Shown piece by piece: positions 26,333-35,950 of a DNA stretch of 64,000 bases; position 1 is the stretch's first letter; each line of letters starts with the position of its first letter. Below the pieces are notes generated by a model that worked only from the letters and a program-made list of their open reading frames with translations, searched no databases and was not told where the DNA came from. The stretch comes from Bacteroidaceae bacterium (GTDB taxonomy: Bacteria; Bacteroidota; Bacteroidia; Bacteroidales; Bacteroidaceae): positions 3,507-67,506 of the forward strand of contig JAFZKR010000072.1 in assembly GCA_017551845.1 (NCBI GenBank), in the 5' to 3' direction. The position numbers and the translations under genes are program-made.

Positions 26333-27214
26333 ATGGAAAATGAAGTATTCAATCTGAACAGATTCTGGCGTTATCTCAAGTCTGAGTTTGATTCATTTGT
26401 TTCAAGGTACGGCATTTCCCTTCTGGTAATGAGTACCATGGCCGTGACAACCGAAGCTTTCAACGGACTGATCTCCTTGATTGTCGCCGGTGAATGGCAG
26501 GGAGTAGTAGAGCCTGTCCGTTATGTGCTGTACGGAATATTTGGCATGATAGTGCTTATTACCTCTCCTGCAAAACTGTACGGACATCTGACTGACCGGA
26601 AGGAGGGTTCGGCATTCCTGATGATTCCGGTTTCCAGACTCGAGAAGTTCATATCAATGGTACTTATAACGTGTGTAGTGGTACCGTTCATATTCAATAT
26701 GGTCTATCTTGGCTTGGACATTCTGGTCTGTAAGATTGATCCCACCTGCGGGACATCGATGTTCAGCCGTCTGTTCCTGACAGACCTGGAACCTCTTCTT
26801 GCAATGGGTGGGGAAGAATTGCAGGAATGGAGTCAGTATCTCAGCGGTATCGCTTCGGCTGCAACTCCTTTTCTCTATTTTGATGATTTGTTCCAGATAT
26901 CATTGGTATTCCTGTTAGGTGCGCTTATATTCAAGACATCCAAGACAGGCAAGACTTTAGGTTGTCTGATTCTTTTAGGATTATCTCTTGAGATGTTGCT
27001 GGCGCCGGTATTTGCACTTTCATTCTTCGACAAATTCAGGGTTCTGGCTGAATCCGATTTTTCCGGATTCACATTGGAATCATTTCGTGACACATTCCCG
27101 TTTATATCATGGGTTGGCCGTCATCTGGCACTTGTGGATACCCTATGGGATACGCTGTTGAACTGCCTTGTGCTCTTCTTGGTCTGGTTGAGACTTAAGA
27201 AGATGAAACATTAA
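26333..27214 (+). CDS. ABC transporter membrane protein
   Basis: A 293-residue polytopic protein with about six hydrophobic segments (around residues 25-50, 60-80, 103-125, 175-200, 208-235 and 265-285). It has no catalytic motif. Position directly after the ATPase and before a GntR regulator identifies it as the permease half of the transporter. Substrate and direction are unknown. Confidence 0.8.
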   Translation: MENEVFNLNRFWRYLKSEFDSFVSRYGISLLVMSTMAVTTEAFNGLISLIVAGEWQGVVEPVRYVLYGIFGMIVLITSPAKLYGHLTDRKEGSAFLMIPVSRLEKFISMVLITCVVVPFIFNMVYLGLDILVCKIDPTCGTSMFSRLFLTDLEPLLAMGGEELQEWSQYLSGIASAATPFLYFDDLFQISLVFLLGALIFKTSKTGKTLGCLILLGLSLEMLLAPVFALSFFDKFRVLAESDFSGFTLESFRDTFPFISWVGRHLALVDTLWDTLLNCLVLFLVWLRLKKMKH

Positions 27215-27233
27215 TTTTGAAAGAATTACTGCT

Positions 27234-27575
27234 ATGGAATTCAATGAAAACAAACCTATATATCTCCAGATTGCCGATGGAATCTCCGAAAAGGTTCTTA
27301 GCGGCGAGTTGAAGGAGGGCGACAGGATTCTGTCGGTGCGCGAATTGGGTGCTGAGCTTGGAGTAAATCCCAACACTGCAATGCGAAGCTATGAAAAACT
27401 TACCATGGACGGGATTATCTATAATCAGCGGGGAATTGGCTATTTTGTGGCCGAGGGTGCAAGACAGACAGCCTTGGACGGTATGAGGGCCGATTTCCTG
27501 AAAAATGAATTGCCGCAGATACTGCGGAGGATGGAATTGCTGGAACTCAATCCGGAGGACTATCTGGGAAAATAA
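27234..27575 (+). CDS. GntR-family regulator, YtrA type
   Basis: A 113-residue short GntR regulator. Residues 5-72 form the winged-helix domain (KPIYLQIADGISEKVLSGEL, then LGVNPNTAMRSYEKL) with a short helical tail. The lack of a large effector domain puts it in the YtrA subfamily, whose members usually control a neighbouring ABC transporter. It is the last gene of the operon at 25494-27575 and most likely represses it. Confidence 0.92.
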   Translation: MEFNENKPIYLQIADGISEKVLSGELKEGDRILSVRELGAELGVNPNTAMRSYEKLTMDGIIYNQRGIGYFVAEGARQTALDGMRADFLKNELPQILRRMELLELNPEDYLGK

Positions 27576-27601
27576 GACCTGAAATACGTTTTTCATTTGA
27601 G

Positions 27602-27644
27602 AAGCCGGAGTCGCCGAAATGGGGGGGCCGGCTTTTGTTTTTTT
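27602..27644 (+). terminator. Intrinsic terminator after the ABC-GntR operon
   Basis: AAGCCGG (27602-27608) and CCGGCTT (27628-27634) form a hairpin followed by TTGTTTTTTT. It lies 27 bp after the GntR stop. Confidence 0.85.
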
Positions 27645-27677
27645 CTCACAGGATGGTGGGAATAGGGAAGTTTTTTG

Positions 27678-27685
27678 TAAGTTTG
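27678..27685 (+). promoter_or_regulatory. -7 element for the GH31-GH74 pair
   Basis: TAAGTTTG fits TAnnTTTG and lies 29 bp before the ATG at 27715. The expected -33 position has no TTG, so control by an activator is possible. Confidence 0.5.
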
Positions 27686-27714
27686 TATCAAATGAACCAA
27701 TAATAAAATAGCGT

Positions 27715-30090
27715 ATGAGAAAGAGCCTGTTTCCGATTATGTTAATGGCTTTGACTGTCGGTTCCGCCTTTGCTCAGCCGGCAACAGTGAATCCTACCGC
27801 CTATCTTATGAATCAGGCAGTGGATGTGAGTTCTGATTTTCAGGAGATAAGCAACACGTATTTCTTTGCAGACAGGCTGTCCGGATTCGATGCCGCCACC
27901 GGACAGGGCAAGGTGACATGGAGACGATACCGCCTTACTCCCCGTCAGGCTTTCAACACCAACGGACGCCAGCCCGCACAGTTGCGTATGCTGGACTTTC
28001 CTACTCCAGCCTATGACAATGATCCTGAACTCAAGTTCTCGATTGAATTTGTTACACCGAGGACCGTCCGCATCAGGATGCTCACCACTCCTGTGGACCC
28101 CAAACCCGTCACTGACGAGGTGATGCTTGTCGGTGTGCCGTTAGTTGACCGTACCTGGTCTTTCAGTGAGACTGACAGAAGAATTGTATATTCAAGTGCC
28201 TGCGGTGTTGTGGAGATAGAGAAGAATCCGTGGCGTATTGTACTTAAGGACAAGTCCGGACGTATCCTGACAAAGACAGCCACCCGTCGGGACAACGACT
28301 CCACTCAGGTCAAGTTCACTCCTTTCAGCTTCGTGAAGCGTTCCAGCGACAATGCCCGTCGTATCAACCCGGTGTTCCAGATTGCTGCCGACGAGATGCT
28401 CTTCGGTTGTGGCGAGTCTGCCACATCGCTGAACAAGGTAGGGCAGAAGGTGAATCTGTTTGTAACTGACCCGCAGGGACCCGAGACGGACCAGATGTAC
28501 AAACCTGTCCCGTTCTTCTTCAGCAACAGGGGATATGGCATTTTCCTGCATACATCGGCTCCGGTGACATGTGATTTCGGTGCTTCATACATAGGCCTTA
28601 ACAAACTCTTTATGGGCGATGAGAATCTGGACATGTTCATTTTTTTCGGCAGTCCGGCAGAGATTCTGGATGAATACACCGATATTGTGGGCAAGGCTGC
28701 CATGCCTCCGCTCTGGTCATTCGGAACATGGATGAGCCGGATAACCTATCTCTCGCAGGAGGAGGGAATGCAGGTGGCCGACAATATCCGTAAAGGCAAG
28801 TATCCGTGCGATGTGATACATTTCGATACAGGATGGTTCCAGACGGACTGGCAGTGTGACTACAAGTTCTCCGACAAGTTTCCTGACCCGGAAGGGATGC
28901 TCTCGGACTTAAAGAAGATGGGGTTCCATGTCAGTCTTTGGCAACTCACCTATTTCACTCCCAAAAATCCATATTTCAATGAGCTGATAGAGAAAGAACT
29001 GTATGTCAAGAACGGTTCCGGAGGCCTGCCGTACGAGGATGTATGCCTTGATTTCTCCAATCCTGCCACCGTAGAGTGGTACCAAGGGCATCTGGCCGAC
29101 CTTCTCAAGATGGGCGTAGGTGCCATCAAGGCTGATTTCGGCGAGGCAGCTCCGCTTGACGGCATATACGCCAATGGCAGGAGCGGATGGTACGAGCACA
29201 ATCTCTATCCTGTACGTTACAACAAGGCTGTTCAGGATATAACCAAGTCAGTGAATGGTGAAAACATTATGTGGGCCCGTTCAGCATGGGCCGGTTCACA
29301 GCGTTATCCTCTGCATTGGGGAGGCGACGCAGCCACCACCAATACCGGTATGTTAGGCACATTGAGAGCCGGTCTTTCATTCGGCCTTTCGGGCTTCGCG
29401 TTCTGGAGTCATGATATGGGTGGTTTTGTCAAATCGACTCCCGATGAGCTCTACATGCGTTGGTTACCGTTTGGATTCCTGACCTCGCATACCCGTGCCC
29501 ATGGAGATCCTCCCACCGAGCCCTGGCTTTACGGGAACGTGAAAGTACAGGAGGTGTTCCGTAAGAGTGCCGAGATGAAATACAGGCTCATGCCTTATGT
29601 ATATGCACAGGCCAAGCAATGTACAGAGAAGGGTCTGCCCATGTTGAGGGCTCTGTTCGTGGAGTTCCCTGATGATCCGGCAGCCTGGCGCGTAGAGACT
29701 GAATATATGTTCGGCTCCCAGATTCTTGTAGCGCCTCTCCTGGAATCCGCGGACAGCCGTGATGTTTATCTTCCTGAGGGAAAGTGGACTGATTACCAGA
29801 CAGGCAGGGTCTTTGATGGAGGCCGGTGGCTGAACATTCCTGTGGAAGGTGAGCTTCCCATAATCATGCTTGTGCGTGACGGTTCGGCACTGCCGCATGT
29901 GGCTCTGGCGCAGTCAACCCAGGATATTGATTGGAGCAGGATAGAACTTAAGCTTTATGCCGTTGACAGCAAGCAGGCCGAAGGTCTCATCTGTCTGCCT
30001 TCAGACGACAAGTTGCAGCCCGTTCAAGTTGACTGTTCTTCGGCACCGAGGATAACAAGCCGCGTCAGAGGAACCCGTCTTTCACTTTAA
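27715..30090 (+). CDS. Glycoside hydrolase family 31, alpha-xylosidase-like
   Basis: A 791-residue GH31 enzyme with a cleavable signal peptide (MRKSLFPIMLMALTVGSAFA, cut near residue 21). The catalytic nucleophile is Asp474 in KADFGEAAP, and the acid/base is Asp538 in HWGGDAATT. The KxDFGE form resembles alpha-xylosidases rather than alpha-glucosidases. An N-terminal beta-sandwich and a C-terminal beta domain flank the barrel. It is followed 12 bp later by a GH74 gene, so the pair probably attacks xyloglucan: GH74 cuts the backbone and GH31 removes xylose. Substrate is inferred. Confidence 0.92.
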   Translation: MRKSLFPIMLMALTVGSAFAQPATVNPTAYLMNQAVDVSSDFQEISNTYFFADRLSGFDAATGQGKVTWRRYRLTPRQAFNTNGRQPAQLRMLDFPTPAYDNDPELKFSIEFVTPRTVRIRMLTTPVDPKPVTDEVMLVGVPLVDRTWSFSETDRRIVYSSACGVVEIEKNPWRIVLKDKSGRILTKTATRRDNDSTQVKFTPFSFVKRSSDNARRINPVFQIAADEMLFGCGESATSLNKVGQKVNLFVTDPQGPETDQMYKPVPFFFSNRGYGIFLHTSAPVTCDFGASYIGLNKLFMGDENLDMFIFFGSPAEILDEYTDIVGKAAMPPLWSFGTWMSRITYLSQEEGMQVADNIRKGKYPCDVIHFDTGWFQTDWQCDYKFSDKFPDPEGMLSDLKKMGFHVSLWQLTYFTPKNPYFNELIEKELYVKNGSGGLPYEDVCLDFSNPATVEWYQGHLADLLKMGVGAIKADFGEAAPLDGIYANGRSGWYEHNLYPVRYNKAVQDITKSVNGENIMWARSAWAGSQRYPLHWGGDAATTNTGMLGTLRAGLSFGLSGFAFWSHDMGGFVKSTPDELYMRWLPFGFLTSHTRAHGDPPTEPWLYGNVKVQEVFRKSAEMKYRLMPYVYAQAKQCTEKGLPMLRALFVEFPDDPAAWRVETEYMFGSQILVAPLLESADSRDVYLPEGKWTDYQTGRVFDGGRWLNIPVEGELPIIMLVRDGSALPHVALAQSTQDIDWSRIELKLYAVDSKQAEGLICLPSDDKLQPVQVDCSSAPRITSRVRGTRLSL

Positions 30091-30102
30091 TGTCTTTATG
30101 TC

Positions 30103-32415
30103 ATGAATAAAGGTTTTTTGCATCATGGAACAGTAGCGGCAACGATGTTATTGCTGTTGTCTTTAAATCTGGCTTGTGGGGAGCAGAAAAGTTTCGCCGA
30201 TGGTCCGTATGTCTGGAAAAACGTCCAGATTGTGGGCGGCGGATTCTGCGACGGTATCATTTTCCATCCCAAGGCCAAGGATGTACGCTATGCCCGGACC
30301 GATATGGGCGGAGCGTACCGTTGGGACAAAAAGGCGGCTCGATGGGTTTCCATGCTGGATTTCATCAGCTATGCTGACAACAATCTGGTGGGTGTGGAGA
30401 GCATCGCCGTTGACCCGAACGATAAGAATACTGTCTATGTGGATTGCGGAACATATACGTCATCCACCAATGGAGCCATTTTTTATTCCCACGACGGAGG
30501 CCGTACATTCGGACGTACTGATGTCCCCTTCAAGATGGGGGGTAATGAGAATGGCCGTGGCAACGGTGAACGCATGGCGGTGGATCCCAACAACTCCGAT
30601 ATAATATTTGTGGGGACACGTCAGGCCGGTCTATGGCGGAGTATTGACAAGGCTCGTAGTTTTGAGCGTGTGGAGTCCTTCCAGGAACTTCTTGATGCCA
30701 TTGCTGCCGAGGAGTCGGCAAGACAACAGAGTACCCAACCCGCCGATGCAGGCCGGCAGAACCCCATGATGCGTATGGGAGGCATGCAGCGATTCCGCAG
30801 CTCTGGTGTGGGAGTGGTTTTCGTCCTTTACGATGAAGCGTCCGGTAAGGGAAAAGATGGTTCCCAGACAATCTTTGCGGGTTACAGTGCCATGAACAGG
30901 GCCAATATGTTCGTGTCACATGACGGTGGCCGGAGCTGGTCCGTAATGGAGGGAGCACCACAGCAGTATATGCCCAATCATGCTGTAATGTCATCGGACA
31001 GATGCATGTACGTCACATTCAGTACCAATCCCGGTCCTCAAACCATGACCGACGGTGGTGTATGGAAATATGATATAGTTGCTGACAAATGGACCGATAT
31101 AACTCCCGACAAGCCCTCGGCCAATCGGCGTTTCGGATATGTTTCGGTTTCGGTAGATAAGCGGAACCCCAAACACATCATAGCCAGTACATTCGGTCGT
31201 CCTATGAGTGGTGAGAGCAGTGCGGAGGAAATATTCCGTTCAACAGACGGAGGTCTTACCTGGAAAGGTGTCTTTGCAGGCGGTGGAATGTATGATGAGT
31301 CCAAGGCTCCTTATGTTATTCACACGGGTATCCACTGGCTGTTCGATATTGAAATTGATCCTTTCAATTCCGACCATGCCATGTTTACTACCGGATATGG
31401 CGGCTGGGAGACTTTCAATTTAGGCAATATGGATAAGGATCGGCCCACCCTATGGACAGTGATGAGTACCGGTATAGAGGAGACTGTCCCGCTTGAACTA
31501 TACAGTCCGAACAAGGGTGCTTGGCTAATCACAGGTATAGGTGATTACGGTGGTTTCACACATTGGGACCTGGACAAACCGGCTCCTGACTCACACCATG
31601 ATCCGCGTTTCGGTAACACCAACGGTGTTACCGGGGCTGAATTCAAACCAGAACTTGTGGTACGTGTTGGAACAGTCCACGGAGGTTATAGCGGCAAGGC
31701 CATTTCCTATTCTCTTGACGGAGGTGACACTTGGGCCGAACCCGAAACGGTTCCCAATGAGAGAGGCCGTAACGGCCATATAGCTGTTTCATCGACGGGA
31801 GATACCTGGGTATGGACTCCGGACCGTATGCCTGTCTATTATACAAATGACATGGGACGGACATGGAATGAGAGTGAAGGTATCCCAAGCGGCCTTCGTG
31901 TCATTGCTGACCGTGTGAATCCTTCCCGATTCTATGCCCTTGACATACGTCAGGGTCTCATTTATGAAAGCAGTGACAGTGCCAGGACTTTCCGGTCACG
32001 TTCCATAGGATTCCAGGCCGAAGGAAGAAACCGAGGCGACAGCCGTGGTGGACAGGACAGGGTATATTGTACTCCCGGATGGGAGAACGACCTTTGGATA
32101 GCCGCGTTCGACGGGCTTTACCATGCATCGGACGGAATGGATTTCAAACGTCAGCAGCATGTTGACGAGATGCATGCTTTCGGATTCGGGGCACCTTCTC
32201 CAGGTTCGGATTATCCGGCACTTTATATAGTGGGTAATGTTGACGGAGTTCGCGGTTTTTTCCGTTCTGACGACTGCGCTTCAAGTTGGGTCCGTATTAA
32301 TGATGACAATCATCAGTACGGTCTAGTATTGCATATTACAGGGGATCCCAAGAAGTACGGACGTGTCTATGTGGGCACTCATGGACGAGGTGCTGTTTAC
32401 GGTGATCCGCGTTGA
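30103..32415 (+). CDS. Glycoside hydrolase family 74 (xyloglucanase-like) lipoprotein
   Basis: A 770-residue protein with a lipoprotein signal (hydrophobic stretch ending NLAC near residue 25), so it is probably attached to the membrane and exposed outside the cytoplasm. It consists of beta-propeller repeats with BNR-type Asp-box motifs (SHDGGRTF, SHDGGRSW, STDGGLTW, SLDGGDTW). Two conserved acidic sites of GH74 are visible: Asp67 in YARTDMGGAYRW and Asp481 in GIGDYGGF. GH74 enzymes cleave beta-1,4-glucan backbones, mostly xyloglucan. It is co-transcribed with the GH31 gene. Confidence 0.9.
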   Translation: MNKGFLHHGTVAATMLLLLSLNLACGEQKSFADGPYVWKNVQIVGGGFCDGIIFHPKAKDVRYARTDMGGAYRWDKKAARWVSMLDFISYADNNLVGVESIAVDPNDKNTVYVDCGTYTSSTNGAIFYSHDGGRTFGRTDVPFKMGGNENGRGNGERMAVDPNNSDIIFVGTRQAGLWRSIDKARSFERVESFQELLDAIAAEESARQQSTQPADAGRQNPMMRMGGMQRFRSSGVGVVFVLYDEASGKGKDGSQTIFAGYSAMNRANMFVSHDGGRSWSVMEGAPQQYMPNHAVMSSDRCMYVTFSTNPGPQTMTDGGVWKYDIVADKWTDITPDKPSANRRFGYVSVSVDKRNPKHIIASTFGRPMSGESSAEEIFRSTDGGLTWKGVFAGGGMYDESKAPYVIHTGIHWLFDIEIDPFNSDHAMFTTGYGGWETFNLGNMDKDRPTLWTVMSTGIEETVPLELYSPNKGAWLITGIGDYGGFTHWDLDKPAPDSHHDPRFGNTNGVTGAEFKPELVVRVGTVHGGYSGKAISYSLDGGDTWAEPETVPNERGRNGHIAVSSTGDTWVWTPDRMPVYYTNDMGRTWNESEGIPSGLRVIADRVNPSRFYALDIRQGLIYESSDSARTFRSRSIGFQAEGRNRGDSRGGQDRVYCTPGWENDLWIAAFDGLYHASDGMDFKRQQHVDEMHAFGFGAPSPGSDYPALYIVGNVDGVRGFFRSDDCASSWVRINDDNHQYGLVLHITGDPKKYGRVYVGTHGRGAVYGDPR

Positions 32416-32442
32416 TTGAAGTGAATAATATGAAATAAAAAT

Positions 32443-34611
32443 ATGGGTAGATCATTCAGAGGAGGTGTCCGTATGAACCGCAGGAACATGACGGACCTTG
32501 TAACGGAGTGGTTCCGTGACAATCAGGAGAGTTCCATAAGCGTAAAACGTTTGTGTGATGAGCTGAAACTTAAGACTCATCCCATGCGTAGCATGTGCGT
32601 GGATATAGTATTGGACCTGCTTGAGGACGGTTTTCTCAAGGAAAAGGAGGGTCAGTTCCAGCTTTTACAGAAGAGTAAGTTCATGGAGGGTGTACTTCAA
32701 CGCAGGATAGGCGGCAAGAACTACTTGGTGCCCGATGACGGCAGTGACCCTGTCTTCGTGGCGGAGCGCAATTCTGCGGGAGCTTTGAACGGTGACCGCG
32801 TGAAGGTGGTGCTGTTCGCCCGTCGTCCGCATTCCGGCCCTGAGGGTGAAGTGACCGAGATTCTCCAGCGAGCTAAGGATACATTTGTAGGAGTGCTGCA
32901 GGTCAAGGGCAAGTTCGCCTATCTGGTCACTCCTGACAAATCGGACCGCGATATTTTCATTCCGGCTGCCAACCTCAAGAAGGGGCGCGACGGCGAGAAA
33001 GCAGTGGTCAAGGTTGTTGAATGGCCGGATTCACCGGACCGCAATCCTGTGGGCAAGGTCATTGACATCTTAGGCGCTGCAGGAGAGAACGATACTGAGA
33101 TGCATGCCATCCTTGCGGAATACGGACTTCCGTACAGCTACCCTGAGAATGTGGAGAAGGCAGCCGATGAGATTTCCTCTGAAATAACCGATGTTGCTTT
33201 GGCCGGACGTGAGGATTTCCGCGACGTGACCACATTCACGATAGATCCGCATGATGCTAAGGATTTTGACGACGCTCTATCCATCCGTCCCATAAAGAAA
33301 GGACTCTGGGAGGTGGGTGTCCATATTGCCGATGTAAGTTATTATGTTCAGGAGGGCAGTATAATAGACAAGGAGGCCTTCAAGCGGGCTACCTCCATCT
33401 ATCTTGTGGATCGGACAATTCCCATGCTGCCGGAAAAGCTTTGCAATAACCTCTGCTCTCTTCGTCAGGACGAGGACAAGCTTACTTACTCAGTCATTAT
33501 GGAGATGACCGATACTGCTGTCGTGAAACGTTCCCGTATAGTCCGGACCGTAATCCGCAGCAACCGTCGTTTTGCATATGAGGAGGTGCAGGCAATCATA
33601 GAGCGTGAGCAGAAAGGTGGAAAGGAGCCTCTAGCTGGCGATGAGCTGAAGAATGAGATAATGACTCTTGACGGTCTGGCCAAGATACTTCGTGAAAAGC
33701 GTTTTGCCGATGGTGCCTTGGGTTTTGACCGGGTCGAGGTACGTTTTGACATTGATGACAAGGGACATCCTGTAAGCGTCTATTTCAAGGAATCCAAGGA
33801 TGCCAACAAACTGGTTGAAGAATTCATGCTGTTGGCTAACCGTATTGTTGCCGAGTCTATAGGAAATGTCAAAGGAGGCAATCCCAAAACATTCGTCTAT
33901 CGTGTGCATGATGAACCTGACCCCGAGCGTATGGAGAACCTGCGGCAGTTCGTGGCCAAGTTCGGTTACAAGCTCAAGACTTCAGGTGACCCGGCAGAGA
34001 TGGCCAAGTCCATGAACAGGATGCTCTCTGAGGTCAAAGGCAAGAAAGAACAGGAACTTATTGAGACTATATCAATCCGTTCCATGCAGAAGGCCTGCTA
34101 TACCACTGAGAACATAGGGCACTACGGACTCGCCTTCAAATTTTATACTCATTTCACATCGCCTATCCGCCGTTATCCGGATCTGATGGTGCATCGTCTG
34201 CTCACCCGTTATTTATCGGGAGGACGGAGCGTCAACCAGGCCAAATACGAGGAGAACTGTGAACATTGTTCTGCTTGTGAACAGTTGGCAGAGCAGGCTG
34301 AACGCGCCAGCATCAAATACAAGCAGGTGGAATATATGGCTGACCGTATGGACCAGGTGTTCGATGCAGTGATCAGCGGTGTTACGGAATGGGGAATATA
34401 TGCCGAAATTGTTGAGAACAAGTGCGAGGGTATGATTCCTATCCGTTCACTTGGAGGTGATTACTTTGAATTCGATGAGAAAAACTATTGCCTCATAGGT
34501 CAGCGTACCCGCAAGCGTTACCGTTTGGGTGACCACATAAAAATCAAAGTGGTCCGCTGTAATCTGGAGAAGAAGCAGATGGATTATGAATTGGTATCGG
34601 TTGAAGAGTAG
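32443..34611 (+). CDS. rnr: Ribonuclease R
   Basis: A 722-residue RNB-family 3'-5' exoribonuclease. It has an N-terminal winged-helix-like segment (about 15-70), two cold-shock domains, the RNB catalytic motif DPHDAKDFDDA near residues 268-278, and a C-terminal S1 domain (about 640-720, VISGVTEWGIYAEI). It degrades structured RNA. It lacks the long lysine-rich tail of E. coli RNase R. Its 3' end overlaps the M64 peptidase gene by 26 bp. Confidence 0.95.
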   Translation: MGRSFRGGVRMNRRNMTDLVTEWFRDNQESSISVKRLCDELKLKTHPMRSMCVDIVLDLLEDGFLKEKEGQFQLLQKSKFMEGVLQRRIGGKNYLVPDDGSDPVFVAERNSAGALNGDRVKVVLFARRPHSGPEGEVTEILQRAKDTFVGVLQVKGKFAYLVTPDKSDRDIFIPAANLKKGRDGEKAVVKVVEWPDSPDRNPVGKVIDILGAAGENDTEMHAILAEYGLPYSYPENVEKAADEISSEITDVALAGREDFRDVTTFTIDPHDAKDFDDALSIRPIKKGLWEVGVHIADVSYYVQEGSIIDKEAFKRATSIYLVDRTIPMLPEKLCNNLCSLRQDEDKLTYSVIMEMTDTAVVKRSRIVRTVIRSNRRFAYEEVQAIIEREQKGGKEPLAGDELKNEIMTLDGLAKILREKRFADGALGFDRVEVRFDIDDKGHPVSVYFKESKDANKLVEEFMLLANRIVAESIGNVKGGNPKTFVYRVHDEPDPERMENLRQFVAKFGYKLKTSGDPAEMAKSMNRMLSEVKGKKEQELIETISIRSMQKACYTTENIGHYGLAFKFYTHFTSPIRRYPDLMVHRLLTRYLSGGRSVNQAKYEENCEHCSACEQLAEQAERASIKYKQVEYMADRMDQVFDAVISGVTEWGIYAEIVENKCEGMIPIRSLGGDYFEFDEKNYCLIGQRTRKRYRLGDHIKIKVVRCNLEKKQMDYELVSVEE

Positions 34612-35920
34612 TATAACATTGGCCTTGGCGTTGACGTTTGCTTGTGGGGTGAATGCACAAGAACGCACGTTGAGGGTGAACTACACCTTTTCAGGCAACA
34701 GCAAAGAGGCACGCATCTATCTGGATGACCTTAACGTGATTGACGGTTGGGCCGGACGCCGTGTGAACATGAAAGAGCTCTGTCTTGCAGGCAACGGGCA
34801 GATAATGATGACGGATGCAGTCACGGGTGATACCCTGTACAGGAATGCGTTCAGCACCCTGTTTCAGGAGTGGCAGAACACGGAGGAGGCTACACAGGTG
34901 GACCGAAGTTTCGAGAATGTCTATTTGTTGCCTATGCCTGTTTCAAAGTCTGTAGTTGAGGTTAAACTAACTGATAATTACAACAAGGTTGTTGCGACCC
35001 TGCGTCATACTGTTGACCCTGATGATATTCTGATACGCCGTATAGGACAGAATCCTCCCTGGTGGAAGTATCTGCATCAGGGTGGCACTCCTGAGAAATG
35101 TATTGATGTCGTTATTGTTCCGGAGGGTTATACAGCCGATGAAATGGACCTTTTTTACAAAGATGCGGATATAGTGGTCAAAAGCCTGTTTTCACACAAA
35201 CCTTTCAATGCAATGCGGGACAGGTTCAATATCCTGGCTGTGGAACTGGCATCCCGTGAAGGGGCAGTAAGCGTACCAAAAGAGGGACTTTGGACTGAGA
35301 CAGTCCTGAGTTCACAATTCAGTACATTCTATTCGGATCGCTATCTTACCACTCTCAGGTTACGCCAGCTCCATGACAATTTAGCGGGAATACCATACGA
35401 GCACATAATCATACTTGCCAATACCGATGTATATGGTGGTGGAGGTATATTCAATTCATATACTCTGACTACAGCTCATCATGCCAGGTTCGCTAACGTA
35501 GTAGTACATGAGTTCGGACATAGCTTCGGAGGTCTGGCCGATGAGTATTATTATGATGACCAGTATGAGCAGTACTACAATTCCGATACAGAACCCTGGG
35601 AACCAAATGTTACTACTTTGGTTGATTTTGACAGCAAGTGGAAGGATATGATTCCTGCAGGTGTGGAGACACCTACTCCTGTTCCTGTTGATGCCCCTAC
35701 ATCCAGAATGAACAACAAACAGGAAAAGGCGGTAGAGCTTCTGCCTCCGGTAGGATTGTATGAAGGAGGAGGTTATATGTCAAAGGGAGTATGGCGCGGA
35801 TCATTTGACTGCCGAATGCACACCAACTCCTGTCCGGATTTCTGTCCGATATGCCAACGCTCTTTGGAGCGTATCATAAGGTTCTATACTGAACCCCTTG
35901 TAACCTCTTCAAAAAAATGA
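34586..35920 (+). CDS. M64-family (IgA peptidase-like) secreted metallopeptidase
   Basis: A 444-residue secreted protein with a signal peptide (SITLALALTFACGVNAQ, cut near residue 24). An N-terminal beta domain (about 25-150) precedes the catalytic domain, which carries HEFGHSFGGLADEY at residues 308-321, the zinc-binding motif of peptidase family M64. The family was defined by an IgA-cleaving enzyme of Clostridium ramosum, and many members occur in gut Bacteroidales with unknown targets. A C-terminal Cys-rich stretch (CRMHTNSCPDFCPIC) is also family-like. It starts inside the end of rnr. Confidence 0.88.
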   Translation: MNWYRLKSSITLALALTFACGVNAQERTLRVNYTFSGNSKEARIYLDDLNVIDGWAGRRVNMKELCLAGNGQIMMTDAVTGDTLYRNAFSTLFQEWQNTEEATQVDRSFENVYLLPMPVSKSVVEVKLTDNYNKVVATLRHTVDPDDILIRRIGQNPPWWKYLHQGGTPEKCIDVVIVPEGYTADEMDLFYKDADIVVKSLFSHKPFNAMRDRFNILAVELASREGAVSVPKEGLWTETVLSSQFSTFYSDRYLTTLRLRQLHDNLAGIPYEHIIILANTDVYGGGGIFNSYTLTTAHHARFANVVVHEFGHSFGGLADEYYYDDQYEQYYNSDTEPWEPNVTTLVDFDSKWKDMIPAGVETPTPVPVDAPTSRMNNKQEKAVELLPPVGLYEGGGYMSKGVWRGSFDCRMHTNSCPDFCPICQRSLERIIRFYTEPLVTSSKK

Positions 35921-35928
35921 TATTTTTG
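35898..35928 (+). promoter_or_regulatory. Promoter of the GDP-heptose operon
   Basis: TTG (35898-35900), a 20-bp spacer and TATTTTTG (35921-35928) match the Bacteroidetes promoter. It lies over the end of the M64 gene, 22 bp before the hddA ATG. Confidence 0.7.
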
Positions 35929-35950
35929 CAGAACTTAAAGTTATTAAGGA

